DNA of 64,000 nt from the NCBI RefSeq assembly GCF_002077135.1, contig NZ_LDOS01000002.1, positions 558,001 to 622,000 of the forward strand, written 5' to 3'. The notes below the pieces were generated by a model. That model was not told the DNA's origin. It was given only the letters and a program-made list of their open reading frames with translations, and did not search any database. Every line of letters starts with the position of its first letter. Positions within the stretch are counted from its first letter, which is position 1. Shown one piece after another: positions 17,890 to 25,368 of the stretch. Source of the stretch: Metallibacterium scheffleri. Its GTDB lineage: Bacteria; Pseudomonadota; Gammaproteobacteria; Xanthomonadales; Rhodanobacteraceae. A program made the translations under genes and the position numbers.

Positions 17890-17896
17890 TTTACTC

Positions 17897-17953
17897 GGCA
17901 ATGGCAGCTTTCTCCCTGTGAAATTCTCTCAGCGTGTGTCCGGAAGGGGCCGA
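17897..17953 (-). repeat. dispersed element, part separated by the IS
   Basis: On the minus strand this reads CCCCTTCCGGACACACGC and on to GCCATTGCC. It aligns with 11611-11667 at roughly 80% identity. Homology stops exactly at the inferred IS end and resumes on the other side of the IS with GTGAGG (16364-16369). Confidence 0.7.
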
Positions 17954-18132
17954 CTCCTGTCGGTCGAGTTTGCCCAGACACCGTCGGGGCGACAAAAGCC
18001 ATGATCAGGCGGATCGGCCACACGGCGACATGTGGCGAGGCGGCTACGGCCACCTGGCGCCGCAAAGATTCATCTTCTCGGCCGTCGCTCAAGGTCCCTG
18101 GGGTAGGGCCTCGGGACTTCATTGCAGCCGTT

Positions 18133-18173
18133 TGACACCAATGTTCGTACAACGTGCACAAACATTGGTGTCA
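18133..18173. repeat. 13-bp perfect inverted repeat
   Basis: TGACACCAATGTT (18133-18145) is exactly inverted as AACATTGGTGTCA (18161-18173) around a 15-base spacer. It stands between the IS and the padR-like gene, 110 bp before the latter. It could be an operator, a terminator facing the island, or the scar of a mobile element end; no T-run follows it. Confidence 0.6.
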
Positions 18174-18230
18174 TGCCCATGCGGTGGACGACGGCCGCCG
18201 CATGACTTATGGCAGGTCCACTAGACCAAA

Positions 18231-18262
18231 CTTGCTAGTAGTATGCACTTCAACTTAGCAAG
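18231..18262 (+). promoter_or_regulatory. probable PadR operator
   Basis: CTTGCTA (18231-18237) and TAGCAAG (18256-18262) are exact inverted copies separated by 18 bp, ending 20 bp before the padR-like start codon. The spacing fits a dimeric winged-helix repressor covering the promoter, so self-regulation by the adjacent gene is the natural inference. Confidence 0.55.
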
Positions 18263-18282
18263 CCAGACCAGGCCGGATCGCC

Positions 18283-18708
18283 ATGTCCACCGAGTCACAC
18301 CAAGCCGCCGCGCCCATGCCCGATGCCGCCGCAGGCGAGCTGCAATCCGATGATCTGCAAGCCTTCGTGCGCAAGTTCGACAAGGAACTGGCCGCCGGCA
18401 TCACCGCCCTGACCCTGCTCGGGGTGCTGGGCGAGGGCGTGCCGCTGTATGGCTACCAGATCGCCAAGCGCCTGGAGCGCGACGCCGGCGGGGTGCTTGC
18501 CGGCAAGCAGGGCGCGCTGTATCCGGTGCTGCGCGGGCTGGAGGCGGCGACCTTGCTGAGCAGCGAAGTGCAAGCGTCATCGAGCGGGCCGCCGCGCCGC
18601 TACTACCGGATCACCGCGCTGGGCCGCGAGGCGCTGGCGCAATGCACCACGCGCTGGCGTGCAACGCGGCGCATCGTCGACACCATTCTTGGAGGGGAGC
18701 ACGCATGA
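18283..18708 (+). CDS. PadR-family transcriptional regulator
   Basis: 141-residue winged-helix regulator. The PadR core runs from LTLLGVLGEGVPLYGYQIAK (about 46-65) through GVLAGKQGALYPVLRGLEAA to GPPRRYYRITALGREAL, which is the wing plus the family YYxxTxxG motif. The N-terminal 35 residues are an extra polar tail. The stop codon overlaps the start of the next gene (ATGA), so the two are translationally coupled. PadR genes are often paired with a membrane protein whose level they control. An inverted repeat just upstream is the likely operator. Confidence 0.9.
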   Translation: MSTESHQAAAPMPDAAAGELQSDDLQAFVRKFDKELAAGITALTLLGVLGEGVPLYGYQIAKRLERDAGGVLAGKQGALYPVLRGLEAATLLSSEVQASSSGPPRRYYRITALGREALAQCTTRWRATRRIVDTILGGEHA

Positions 18709-19595
18709 CTACGCCACAAACCATCGCCGACTACCTGCAGCAACTGCGCGCCGCGCTCAAGGGCGCCGATCCGGCCATGATCCAGGATGCGCTGTTCGAT
18801 GCCGAGGAGCACCTGCGCAGCGAACTGGCCGAGCATCCCGAAGAATCCGAGGCGGCCATGCTCGCGCGCGTCGCCGGCAGCTATGGCGCGCCCGAGGAAG
18901 TGGCCGAGATCTACCGTGACACCGAGGTCAAGGTGCAGCGCGCGCTGCGCGCGCCGCGACCACGCGCCGGACGCGGACCGCTGGCGCGCTTCTTCGGCGT
19001 GATCGGCGACGCGCGCAGCTACACCGCGTTGTTCTACATGCTGCTGGCGCTGGCCACCGGCATTTTCTACTTCACCTGGGTGGTGGCCGGGCTGAGCCTG
19101 TCGGCGGGCCTCGCGGTGTTGATCATCGGCATCCCCTTCATCATTCTGTTTTTCGCCAGCACGCGTCTGCTGGCGCTGGTCGAGGGGCGTCTGGTCGAAG
19201 TGATGCTGGGCGTGCGCATGCCGCGGCGGCCGGCCTCGGCGGTGCGCGAATTGCCGCTGCTCAGGCGCATCGGCGCCATGTTCACCGACCCGCGCACCTG
19301 GGGCACGCTGTTCTACATGCTGCTGATGTTGCCGCTGGGCATCATTTATTTCACCGTGGTGGTCACCGGCATGACGCTGAGTCTGGTGCTCGTCGTAGCG
19401 CCGGTCGCGCAACTGTTCGGTTTCGCGCCGACGACGGTCAACGATGTGGCGTACTTCTGGCCGCTGTGGACGCTGCCGTTTTCCATGCTGGGCGGCGTGC
19501 TGCTGTTCTTCGTCATGCTGCACCTCGCCCGCGGCGTGGGCTGGATGCACGGGCATGTGGCCAAGCATCTGCTGGTGACGACGGCGGGATATTGA
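18705..19595 (+). CDS. membrane protein with HAAS-like N-terminus and sensor-type domain
   Basis: 296-residue membrane protein coupled to padR by an ATGA overlap. Residues 1-80 form a soluble helical HAAS/DUF1700-like segment (TIADYLQQLRAALKGADPAM, DALFDAEEHLRSEL). The rest has four or more transmembrane helices arranged as a repeat: FYMLLALATGIFYFTWVVAG and FYMLLMLPLGIIYFTVVVTG are near duplicates. This is the layout of the 'putative sensor' domain found beside PadR and two-component genes. A role as membrane partner or effector of the PadR regulator is inferred from coupling; no ligand is known. Confidence 0.78.
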   Translation: MTTPQTIADYLQQLRAALKGADPAMIQDALFDAEEHLRSELAEHPEESEAAMLARVAGSYGAPEEVAEIYRDTEVKVQRALRAPRPRAGRGPLARFFGVIGDARSYTALFYMLLALATGIFYFTWVVAGLSLSAGLAVLIIGIPFIILFFASTRLLALVEGRLVEVMLGVRMPRRPASAVRELPLLRRIGAMFTDPRTWGTLFYMLLMLPLGIIYFTVVVTGMTLSLVLVVAPVAQLFGFAPTTVNDVAYFWPLWTLPFSMLGGVLLFFVMLHLARGVGWMHGHVAKHLLVTTAGY

Positions 19596-19655
19596 TGCGG
19601 CCGCGGCGCGTGACTCCCGACGCATGCGCGCGGCGTCGGCCCGCCAGCGCGTGTG

Positions 19656-20324
19656 TCACGGATGCGCCGGCAAACTGGCCAGCAGCGCGGACACGCCACC
19701 CCAGGCGATCTGCGCGCCGATGCACAGCAGGATGAAGGAGATCAATTGCTGCACGCCGTTGAAGGCGCTGCGCGGCAGCATGCGGCCCAGCTTGGGCGCA
19801 TAGCGGTAGCAGACATACACCAGCGCGGCCAGCAGCGCCGCGGCCAGCAGGATGCCGGCGTGCGCCAGCAGCGTCGCTTGCCAACCCGGGCGCGTGGCCT
19901 GCGCCGACAGGGTGAGTACGACCACGATGGTGCCCGGGCCCACCGTCAGCGGAAAGGTGTAGGGGTAGAACGCGCGCTCCAGCACCGCTTCCTCGTCGCT
20001 GGCGCCGGGCGTGGGCGCGGCTTCCTTGCCGCCGGAGCTGAGCATCTTCCAGCCCATCGCCGCCAGCGTCAGTCCGCCGCCGACCTGCACCACCGGCAGC
20101 GAAATGCCGAAGAAGCGCAGGATCGTCTGGCCCAGCACCTCGGTGACCACGATGAAGACCATCATCATGATGGTCACGCGCAGCGCCAGGCGCTTGAACA
20201 CCGGCGCCGGTGCCTCGCCGACCATGCCGAGGATGATCAGCGCGGTACCCACCGGATTGATGACCGGCAGCAGCGCGGCAAACGCCAGCGGCAGCGTGGC
20301 CAGATTGTGCGCGATGTGATCCAT
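19656..20324 (-). CDS. MarC-family integral membrane protein
   Basis: 222-residue protein with six predicted transmembrane helices. The family N-terminus is seen as FAALLPVINPVGTALIILGM, and FYPYTFPLTVGPGTIVVVLT matches the conserved second-half motif (FPLTxGPGTI). MarC proteins are of unknown function and were wrongly linked to multiple antibiotic resistance. The ATG at 20324 overlaps the stop of the upstream MAPEG gene (TGATG), indicating translational coupling. Confidence 0.88.
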   Translation of the reverse strand: MDHIAHNLATLPLAFAALLPVINPVGTALIILGMVGEAPAPVFKRLALRVTIMMMVFIVVTEVLGQTILRFFGISLPVVQVGGGLTLAAMGWKMLSSGGKEAAPTPGASDEEAVLERAFYPYTFPLTVGPGTIVVVLTLSAQATRPGWQATLLAHAGILLAAALLAALVYVCYRYAPKLGRMLPRSAFNGVQQLISFILLCIGAQIAWGGVSALLASLPAHP

Positions 20325-20710
20325 CACATCAGCGCGGCACGCGCCAGCGCCACGAATACCAGCACCAGCAGCGCGATCTGCATCAGCGCGCCCAGCGCGA
20401 ACGCCGGCCCGCGCCTGTTGGCATCGCGCAGATAGGCGGCCAGATACCACGCGCGCGCCAGCAGCCAGATCGCGCCGAACACACTGGCCAGCAGCGGCTG
20501 CCCCAGCCACGCCGCCAGCGCCAGCGTGGGCAGGAACATCAGCGCGGCTTCCTGGGTGTTCATCTGTGCGCGAAACGCGCGCTCGAAATCTGGATGCCCG
20601 GTGGTGGCCGGTGCCTTGATCCCGTACAGGCCGCGCGCGCGACCGACGAGAATGCTGGACACCAGCAGCAGCAGCACGGTGAGCGCGGCGATCAGGGCGG
20701 GAAGCAGCAT
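20324..20710 (-). CDS. MAPEG-family membrane protein
   Basis: 128-residue, four-helix membrane protein. GRARGLYGIKAPATTGHPDF and RAFRAQMNTQEAALMFLP are the conserved MAPEG core that contains the glutathione-binding residues in eukaryotic relatives. The bacterial function is unknown, possibly glutathione- or lipid-related. The start at 20710 resembles family N-termini; an alternative ATG at 20731 adds seven residues. It is coupled to marC downstream. Confidence 0.85.
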   Translation of the reverse strand: MLLPALIAALTVLLLLVSSILVGRARGLYGIKAPATTGHPDFERAFRAQMNTQEAALMFLPTLALAAWLGQPLLASVFGAIWLLARAWYLAAYLRDANRRGPAFALGALMQIALLVLVFVALARAALM

Positions 20711-20848
20711 GGCGTGGTCATCCGGCGGCAAGGTGCGCGCAGCATAGCCGGCCTGCCGTGCCTCGCGCCGCCGTGACGCGCATCACCGCGTGCGCGGGAA
20801 CCGCGGGCAGCGGCCGCGGTCTCAATCCGGGACGCGGGACTCGTTGGT

Positions 20849-20877
20849 GTCATCCTGAGCGCAGCGAAGGATCTCGG
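20849..20877 (+). repeat. GTCATCCTGAGCGCAGCGAAGG repeat fragment
   Basis: A single copy of the widespread bacterial intergenic word GTCATCCTGAGC followed by GCAGCGAAGGATCTCGG. It lies upstream of a small membrane protein gene; no second copy was noticed in the window. Confidence 0.5.
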
Positions 20878-20928
20878 CACGCCCCCACTATCTCGACATG
20901 ACCAGCACGCAGCCAGCGGGAGAACTGC

Positions 20929-21147
20929 ATGTTCGGAATGACCACCGCAGCCTTGATGTGGAGCATGGTGTTCGGCTCCATCGGCACCGGTTATTTCATC
21001 TACGGCAAACGCCAGGGCGAGGCCTTGTGGCTGATCGCCGGGCTGCTGCTGGGCGGGGTGATGTTCTTCGTCTACAGCTCCGGCTGGATCATCGTGGCCG
21101 GCCTGCTGCTGACGCTGCTGCCGTGGATCTGGCGGCGCTTCACCTGA
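20929..21147 (+). CDS. small two-helix membrane protein
   Basis: 72 residues. Two or three hydrophobic stretches (TAALMWSMVFGSIGTGYFIY, LWLIAGLLLGGVMFFVYS and GWIIVAGLLLTLLPWIW) flank the charged turn GKRQGE. The ATG at 20929 has a GGGAGA binding site 7 bases upstream. Similar tiny proteins are common in proteobacteria and are labelled hypothetical or amino-acid-transport-like; I cannot assign a function. It converges with the SPFH operon. Confidence 0.68.
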   Translation: MFGMTTAALMWSMVFGSIGTGYFIYGKRQGEALWLIAGLLLGGVMFFVYSSGWIIVAGLLLTLLPWIWRRFT

Positions 21148-21188
21148 GGAACCTCCGCACAAGCGGGTTCGATACGGAATCGCGTACC

Positions 21189-21419
21189 TCAGCGCGCGCG
21201 CTTGCACACCAGGCGCATGCCTAAATCGGGATTTTGGGCGTACAGAATCTGCACCAGCTCCCAGCCCTCGCGTCCGGCGGCATTCAGCGCGGCTTGCAGT
21301 GCATCGTCGGTGACGCCGCCGATGAAGGCGGGCTTGAGCTGGATCACCTGGTATTCGAAACGAATGTCATCGGCGGTCATGTTGGCGTTCTCGATGTGGA
21401 AGAAGTGACCCGCGCGCAT
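21189..21419 (-). CDS. DUF4177-like small protein
   Basis: 76 residues. The segment FEYQVIQLKP, then ALNAAGREGWELVQIL and MRLVCKRA, matches the DUF4177 fold, a small alpha/beta domain of unknown function often found near membrane or stress genes. It starts 4 bp downstream of the Arc-like gene stop codon, so it is the last gene of the SPFH operon. An internal Met14 is an alternative start. A convergent small membrane protein gene lies 41 bp beyond its end. Confidence 0.75.
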   Translation of the reverse strand: MRAGHFFHIENANMTADDIRFEYQVIQLKPAFIGGVTDDALQAALNAAGREGWELVQILYAQNPDLGMRLVCKRAR

Positions 21420-21422
21420 GGC

Positions 21423-21599
21423 TCACGCCGGCGGCTTGCGCTTGCCCTGCGGCAGCCGTCCGGACTGACGCAGCGCCTCGCGCAACACGTATTCGATTTG
21501 CGCGTTGAGGCTGCGCAATTCGTCGTTGGACCAGCGCTGCATGGCGTTCAGCACCTCGGCGTTGATGCGCAGCGGGTAGGCTTTCTTAGCGTCGCTCAT
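21423..21599 (-). CDS. Arc-like ribbon-helix-helix DNA-binding protein
   Basis: 58 residues. The sequence begins MSDAKKAYPLRINAEVLNAM and continues with a helix containing WSNDELRSLNAQIEYVLREA. This is the Arc/MetJ ribbon-helix-helix pattern: the YPLRI strand binds the major groove and the RSLNAQIEYVLREAL helix forms the dimer. It overlaps the 3' end of the upstream membrane-protein gene by 14 bp. Small Arc-like genes of this exact type commonly accompany SPFH genes in xanthomonads. The palindrome upstream of the operon is its likely target, which would make it an autorepressor (inference). Confidence 0.85.
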   Translation of the reverse strand: MSDAKKAYPLRINAEVLNAMQRWSNDELRSLNAQIEYVLREALRQSGRLPQGKRKPPA

Positions 21600-21957
21600 G
21601 CGGGTCGGCGGTGGACGCGGGATAGCGTTTGGCGTAGCGCGGCACGCCCAGGATCAATGCCAGCACGATGACGGTGGCTGGAACCGCCGTGGCCAAGCCC
21701 AGCCATGTCGTCGCGGTCCTGGCATCGAGGGCCAGCCACGCGGCGCATGCCAGCATCTGCAGGCCCAGCAGATACAGCAGGGTGCCCACGAACACGCCCG
21801 CCTTCAGCTGGCCTTGCGCGGAAACACGCGACCAATCGACCAGACCGTGCACCATGCCGATCGGGCCACGCCGGTTCGCCAGATAGCCGAACAGAAACAG
21901 CGGCACGCTGACGATCGCCAGCGGCAAGGCCCGCACAACATCTTGCGCATCCAGCAT
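21586..21957 (-). CDS. hypothetical three-helix membrane protein of the SPFH operon
   Basis: 123 residues with three hydrophobic segments (LAIVSVPLFLFGYLANR, GTLLYLLGLQMLACAAWLAL and ATAVPATVIVLALILGV). The ATG at 21957 has GAGGAG 5 bases upstream, a strong site. It starts 23 bp after the SPFH stop and its end overlaps the Arc-like gene. No recognised domain; its place in the operon suggests it works with the SPFH protein in the membrane. Confidence 0.72.
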   Translation of the reverse strand: MLDAQDVVRALPLAIVSVPLFLFGYLANRRGPIGMVHGLVDWSRVSAQGQLKAGVFVGTLLYLLGLQMLACAAWLALDARTATTWLGLATAVPATVIVLALILGVPRYAKRYPASTADPHERR

Positions 21958-21980
21958 GGCGTACTCCTCGGGTCCGCGGA

Positions 21981-22847
21981 TCAACCGTTGTACAGCGTGC
22001 CGGTGTTGACCACCGGCTGCGTGGCGCGATCGCCGCACAGCACCACCAGCAGGTTGGCGACGATGGCCGCCTTGCGCTCCGGGTCCAGCTCCACCACGCC
22101 GTCGGCTTCGAGACGCTTGAGCGCCATCTGCGCCATGCCCACCGCGCCCTCGACGATGCGCTCGCGCGCGGCGACGATGGCGTTGGCCTGCTGCCGCTGC
22201 AGCATCACCTGGGCGATCTCGGGCGCGTAGGCGAGGTGGCTGATGCGCGCCTCGATCACTTTCAGGCCTGCCTTGTTCAGGCGCTCCTGGATCTGGTCGC
22301 GCAGATGCGCGTTGACTTCCTCGCCGTGGCTGCGCAGCGAGGGTCGCTCATCGTGCGAGTCGTAGGCATAGTTCTGCGACATCTGGCGCAGCGCCGATTC
22401 GGTCTGGATCTTGAGGAAGCTCTCGTAGTCCTGCACCTCGAACACCGCCTCGTAGGACTCCACCACTTGCCAAACCACCACCGCGGCGATCTCGATCGGG
22501 TTGCCGTCGGCGTCGTTGACCTTGAGCTTGTCCGAGTCGAAGTTGCGCACGCGCAGGCTCAGCGTGCGCTTGGAATACAGCGGATTGGTCCAGCGCAGCC
22601 CGGCGTCGCGCACGCTGCCGGCATAGCGCCCGAACAGTTGCAGCACGCGCGCCTCGTTCGGCTGCACCTGGAAAAATCCGCCGAGCAGGAACAGCCACAG
22701 CGCACCCAGCACGATCGGGGCTATGGCCGCGGCGGGATCGCCCGCGACCAGTGTGGCCACGATCCACCACAGCAGCAGCAGGCCGAGGATCAGCAGCACG
22801 ACCAGCGTGGCGATGCCCGGCAGCGAAAACCCCTTGCGTTCGTTCAT
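21981..22847 (-). CDS. SPFH/Band 7 (stomatin-prohibitin-like) membrane protein
   Basis: 288 residues. Two N-terminal transmembrane helices (about 11-34 and 41-60) are followed by the Band 7 domain: FFQVQPNEARVLQLFGRYAG, GLRWTNPLYSKRTLSLRVRN and AAVVVWQVVESYEAVFEVQD. A coiled segment follows, with EARISHLAYAPEIAQVMLQR and the QQANAIVAARE signature. SPFH proteins make large ring-like or microdomain scaffolds that control membrane proteases and stress responses. It heads an operon with a small membrane protein, an Arc-like regulator and a DUF4177 protein. A palindrome lies 27 bp before the start. Confidence 0.93.
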   Translation of the reverse strand: MNERKGFSLPGIATLVVLLILGLLLLWWIVATLVAGDPAAAIAPIVLGALWLFLLGGFFQVQPNEARVLQLFGRYAGSVRDAGLRWTNPLYSKRTLSLRVRNFDSDKLKVNDADGNPIEIAAVVVWQVVESYEAVFEVQDYESFLKIQTESALRQMSQNYAYDSHDERPSLRSHGEEVNAHLRDQIQERLNKAGLKVIEARISHLAYAPEIAQVMLQRQQANAIVAARERIVEGAVGMAQMALKRLEADGVVELDPERKAAIVANLLVVLCGDRATQPVVNTGTLYNG

Positions 22848-22873
22848 GGCGAGTTCCTCGTGTCCGGCTAATT

Positions 22874-22890
22874 GATATCACGATGATATC
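22874..22890. promoter_or_regulatory. palindromic operator before the SPFH operon
   Basis: GATATCA-CGA-TGATATC is a perfect 7+3+7 palindrome ending 27 bp upstream of the SPFH start codon. It stands alone in an otherwise GC-rich spacer. The Arc-like protein encoded third in the operon is the best candidate ligand. Confidence 0.6.
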
Positions 22891-23010
22891 GTTTGTGCAA
22901 ATTGGCGGACCCGGATGCAGGCGCAGGTTGGCAGCCGGTCGAGCACTCAGGCACGCACCGCCCATCACGCCCGTGTCGAGGCTCGAGCCATCGCCAACGT
23001 GGCTTCCGCG

Positions 23011-23910
23011 TCAATGCCGCGCCGGCAAATCCACGTGCAGCAGCGGCGCCTTGCGGCCCTCGCTGGAAACGGTGAAACCCTTGCCGTCGGCGTCGAAGGC
23101 CAGTGCTTCGGGCTGGCGCAGGCGTGGCAGCGGGATGAAGACGGGGACACCGGCGAAAGCCTGCTGCCAATCCTGCGCGGGTGCACGGCGATACCAGTAG
23201 GCACCTTGCGTGGTCAGCAGCAACGCCTGGCGCGCGGCGCGATCGAAATCCAGCGCGGTGACGCGGCCGGCGCGCACGCAGGGTTTCGCGGCCACGTGGC
23301 AGGCCGCGCCCAGACGCAATGTGCCGCTGGCTTGCGCGATGACCATGTCTTGCGCGCGCAGCGGCAGCCGGTACAGCGTCGGGTCGCCGTCGGTTTTTTC
23401 CACCATCCAGAACTGCGCGCGGGCCGCGTCGGCGCCCAGCGCCTCGATGTCGCGCGCGCCATCGGGCAGGCGCACGCGCAGCGTCCATGCGGGACTCAGC
23501 ACGAGACCATCGCTGCCGCGCCGCGGCGCGGGCTCGTGCACCACGACGATCTCCAGCGTGCCGCGCCAGCGCAGGTTGTCACCGCTGTCGGCGATGGCCA
23601 GATAGGGCTGGCCGCGCAGGGTGAACGCGGCGATGTCTTCCCAGTCGAAGGCGGCAGCGTCGCGGAGGCCGACCCGCGCCAGCACCTGGCCGGCGCGGTC
23701 CAGCGCGAACAGCTCGGCCGGATTGCCGGAGTCGTTGTGCGCCCAGTAGCGTGCCGGATCGCTGGGTGAGACCACCAGACCGGACAGCTCGCGCAGGCGC
23801 GCATCGTCCACTGCGCCTTGCGGCTGCGTGCGCGCCAAAGCAGCGCCGGGCGCGGCCAGCGCGAAAGACACGGCAATCGCGAGCGTGCGGAAAAGTCGTG
23901 TGACAAGCAT
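23011..23910 (-). CDS. secreted beta-propeller-like protein (SdiA-regulated/phytase-like)
   Basis: 299-residue exported protein. The signal peptide covers about the first 26 residues ([18 protein letters not shown]). The body has blade-like motifs: [56 protein letters not shown] and [19 protein letters not shown]. This pattern (SGL, then HNDSG, then DWEDIA, then EALAF) is seen in propellers annotated as esterase-like phytase or SdiA-regulated. Enzymatic activity is unknown. The gene is divergent from purT with a 98-bp spacer. Confidence 0.68.
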   Translation of the reverse strand: MLVTRLFRTLAIAVSFALAAPGAALARTQPQGAVDDARLRELSGLVVSPSDPARYWAHNDSGNPAELFALDRAGQVLARVGLRDAAAFDWEDIAAFTLRGQPYLAIADSGDNLRWRGTLEIVVVHEPAPRRGSDGLVLSPAWTLRVRLPDGARDIEALGADAARAQFWMVEKTDGDPTLYRLPLRAQDMVIAQASGTLRLGAACHVAAKPCVRAGRVTALDFDRAARQALLLTTQGAYWYRRAPAQDWQQAFAGVPVFIPLPRLRQPEALAFDADGKGFTVSSEGRKAPLLHVDLPARH

Positions 23911-23944
23911 GCCGGCATTGTGCCAGCGCCCGCGCGCGCGCCTT

Positions 23945-23950
23945 TATAAT
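23945..23950 (+). promoter_or_regulatory. -10 box of the purT promoter
   Basis: A perfect TATAAT 58 bp before the purT start codon, flanked by GC-only sequence. No good -35 box is seen at standard spacing (TTGTGC at 23918 is 21 bp away). I see no riboswitch or purine operator in the short leader. Confidence 0.5.
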
Positions 23951-24008
23951 GGCGCGGCAACGCACGCCCCCACTCCGTCACTGCAACATCCCACGCCAAG
24001 GAACCCGC

Positions 24009-25205
24009 ATGCGCGCATTCGGCACGCCGCTCACCGCCACCGCGCGCCGCGTGCTGCTGCTGGGCGCGGGCGAGCTGGGCAAGGAACTGGTGATCGAGCT
24101 GCAGCGCTACGCCTGCGAAGTGATCGCCGTCGATCGTTACGCGCACGCGCCGGCGATGCAGGTGGCGCATCGTAGCCACGTCATCGACATGCTCGATGGT
24201 GCCGCGCTCCGGCATGTCATCGAAGCGGAGCAGCCCGAGCTGATCGTGCCCGAGATCGAGGCCATCCACACGCCGACCCTGCAGCAACTGGAAGCCGAGG
24301 GTTACACCGTGATCCCCACCGCGCGCGCCACGCGCCTGACCATGGACCGCGAGGGCATCCGCCGCCTCGCCGCCGAGGAGTTGCGCCTGCCGACCTCGCC
24401 GTACCGCTTCTGCGGCACGCGCGCCGAGTTCGACGCTGCGCTGGTGGCGCTGGGTTATCCCTGCGTGGTCAAGCCGGTGATGAGTTCCTCCGGCAAGGGC
24501 CAGAGCGTGTTGCGCGGCGCCGCCGATGCCGACCACGCCTGGGACTACGCGCAGCGCGGCGGGCGTGCGGGGCAGGGGCGGGTGATCGTCGAGGGCTTCG
24601 TCGATTTCGATTTCGAGATCACCCTGCTCAGCGTGCGCCACGCCGGCGGTGTGCTGTTCTGCGAACCCATCGGTCACCGCCAGGAAGACGGCGACTACCG
24701 CGAATCATGGCAACCGCAGGGCATGAGCATCGAGGCGCTGGGCGCCGCGCACGAACAGGCCGGCGCGATCACCGCCGCGCTGGGCGGCAGCGGCGTGTTC
24801 GGCGTGGAATTTTTCGTGCGCGGCGAGGACGTGATCTTCTCCGAGGTCAGCCCGCGTCCGCACGACACCGGCCTGGTCACGCTGATCTCGCAGGATCTGT
24901 CCGAGTTCGCGCTGCACGCGCGCGCGATTCTGGGATTGCCGATCCCGGCGCTGCGCCAGTTCGGCCCCGCGGCCTCGTGCGCGGTGCTGGCCGAGGGCGA
25001 CGGGCGCGCGCCGCGCTATCTGGGCGTGGACGCCGCGCTGCGCGAACCCGACACGCAGGTGCGCATCTTCGGCAAGCCCGAGGTCAGGGGCCGCCGGCGC
25101 ATGGCGGTGACGCTGGCGCGTGGCGCCGACATCGACAGCGCGCGCGCCAAGGCACGTGCCGCCGCCGCCGCGCTGCGCGTGGAGTGCAGCGCGCCGCTGG
25201 CGTGA
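24009..25205 (+). CDS. purT: formate-dependent phosphoribosylglycinamide formyltransferase
   Basis: 398-residue ATP-grasp enzyme that makes formyl-GAR from GAR, formate and ATP in step three of purine synthesis, replacing the folate-dependent PurN. The dinucleotide-like N-terminus [20 protein letters not shown], the ATP-grasp loop [16 protein letters not shown] and the metal-binding [23 protein letters not shown] block are all present, and PurT length is about 390. The ATG at 24009 was chosen by alignment to family N-termini; an upstream in-frame start adds 20 unlikely residues. Expressed from its own -10 element. Confidence 0.97.
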   Translation: MRAFGTPLTATARRVLLLGAGELGKELVIELQRYACEVIAVDRYAHAPAMQVAHRSHVIDMLDGAALRHVIEAEQPELIVPEIEAIHTPTLQQLEAEGYTVIPTARATRLTMDREGIRRLAAEELRLPTSPYRFCGTRAEFDAALVALGYPCVVKPVMSSSGKGQSVLRGAADADHAWDYAQRGGRAGQGRVIVEGFVDFDFEITLLSVRHAGGVLFCEPIGHRQEDGDYRESWQPQGMSIEALGAAHEQAGAITAALGGSGVFGVEFFVRGEDVIFSEVSPRPHDTGLVTLISQDLSEFALHARAILGLPIPALRQFGPAASCAVLAEGDGRAPRYLGVDAALREPDTQVRIFGKPEVRGRRRMAVTLARGADIDSARAKARAAAAALRVECSAPLA

Positions 25206-25368
25206 GGCGATCGCGCTGGCGCGGATGCGCGCTGCGGCGGTGTCATGTCGATGCCACCAGGTGCCTGCTAAGGTCGGCGCGAAAGCGGAAGGAGCACGGC
25301 ATGCACGCGATGGGTCGGATGGCGTTGTCGGGGCGGGCATCGCGCGCGGCGTGCGCGCCGCGCATGCC

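Larger units (their letters stand above)
16370..17896 (-). mobile_element. IS110-family insertion sequence, IS1111 group
   Basis: About 1.53 kb, bounded by reasoning on three points. Perfect 13-bp subterminal inverted repeats AAGAGACTTCCCG lie at 16373-16385 and 17877-17889. Allowing the 3-bp and 7-bp offsets typical of IS1111 ends gives 16370 and 17896. Removing that interval joins CATTGCC to GTGAGG, which is exactly the sequence of the uninterrupted related element at 11661-11673. There is no target duplication, as expected for this family. The non-coding end downstream of the transposase is long (about 350 bp) and the other short (81 bp), also as in the IS1111 group. Confidence 0.85.

Noticed and set aside
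23951-24008. Riboswitch or purine operator in the purT leader
   Set aside because: The leader is only about 50 bases long and I see no conserved riboswitch core or purine-regulator palindrome.
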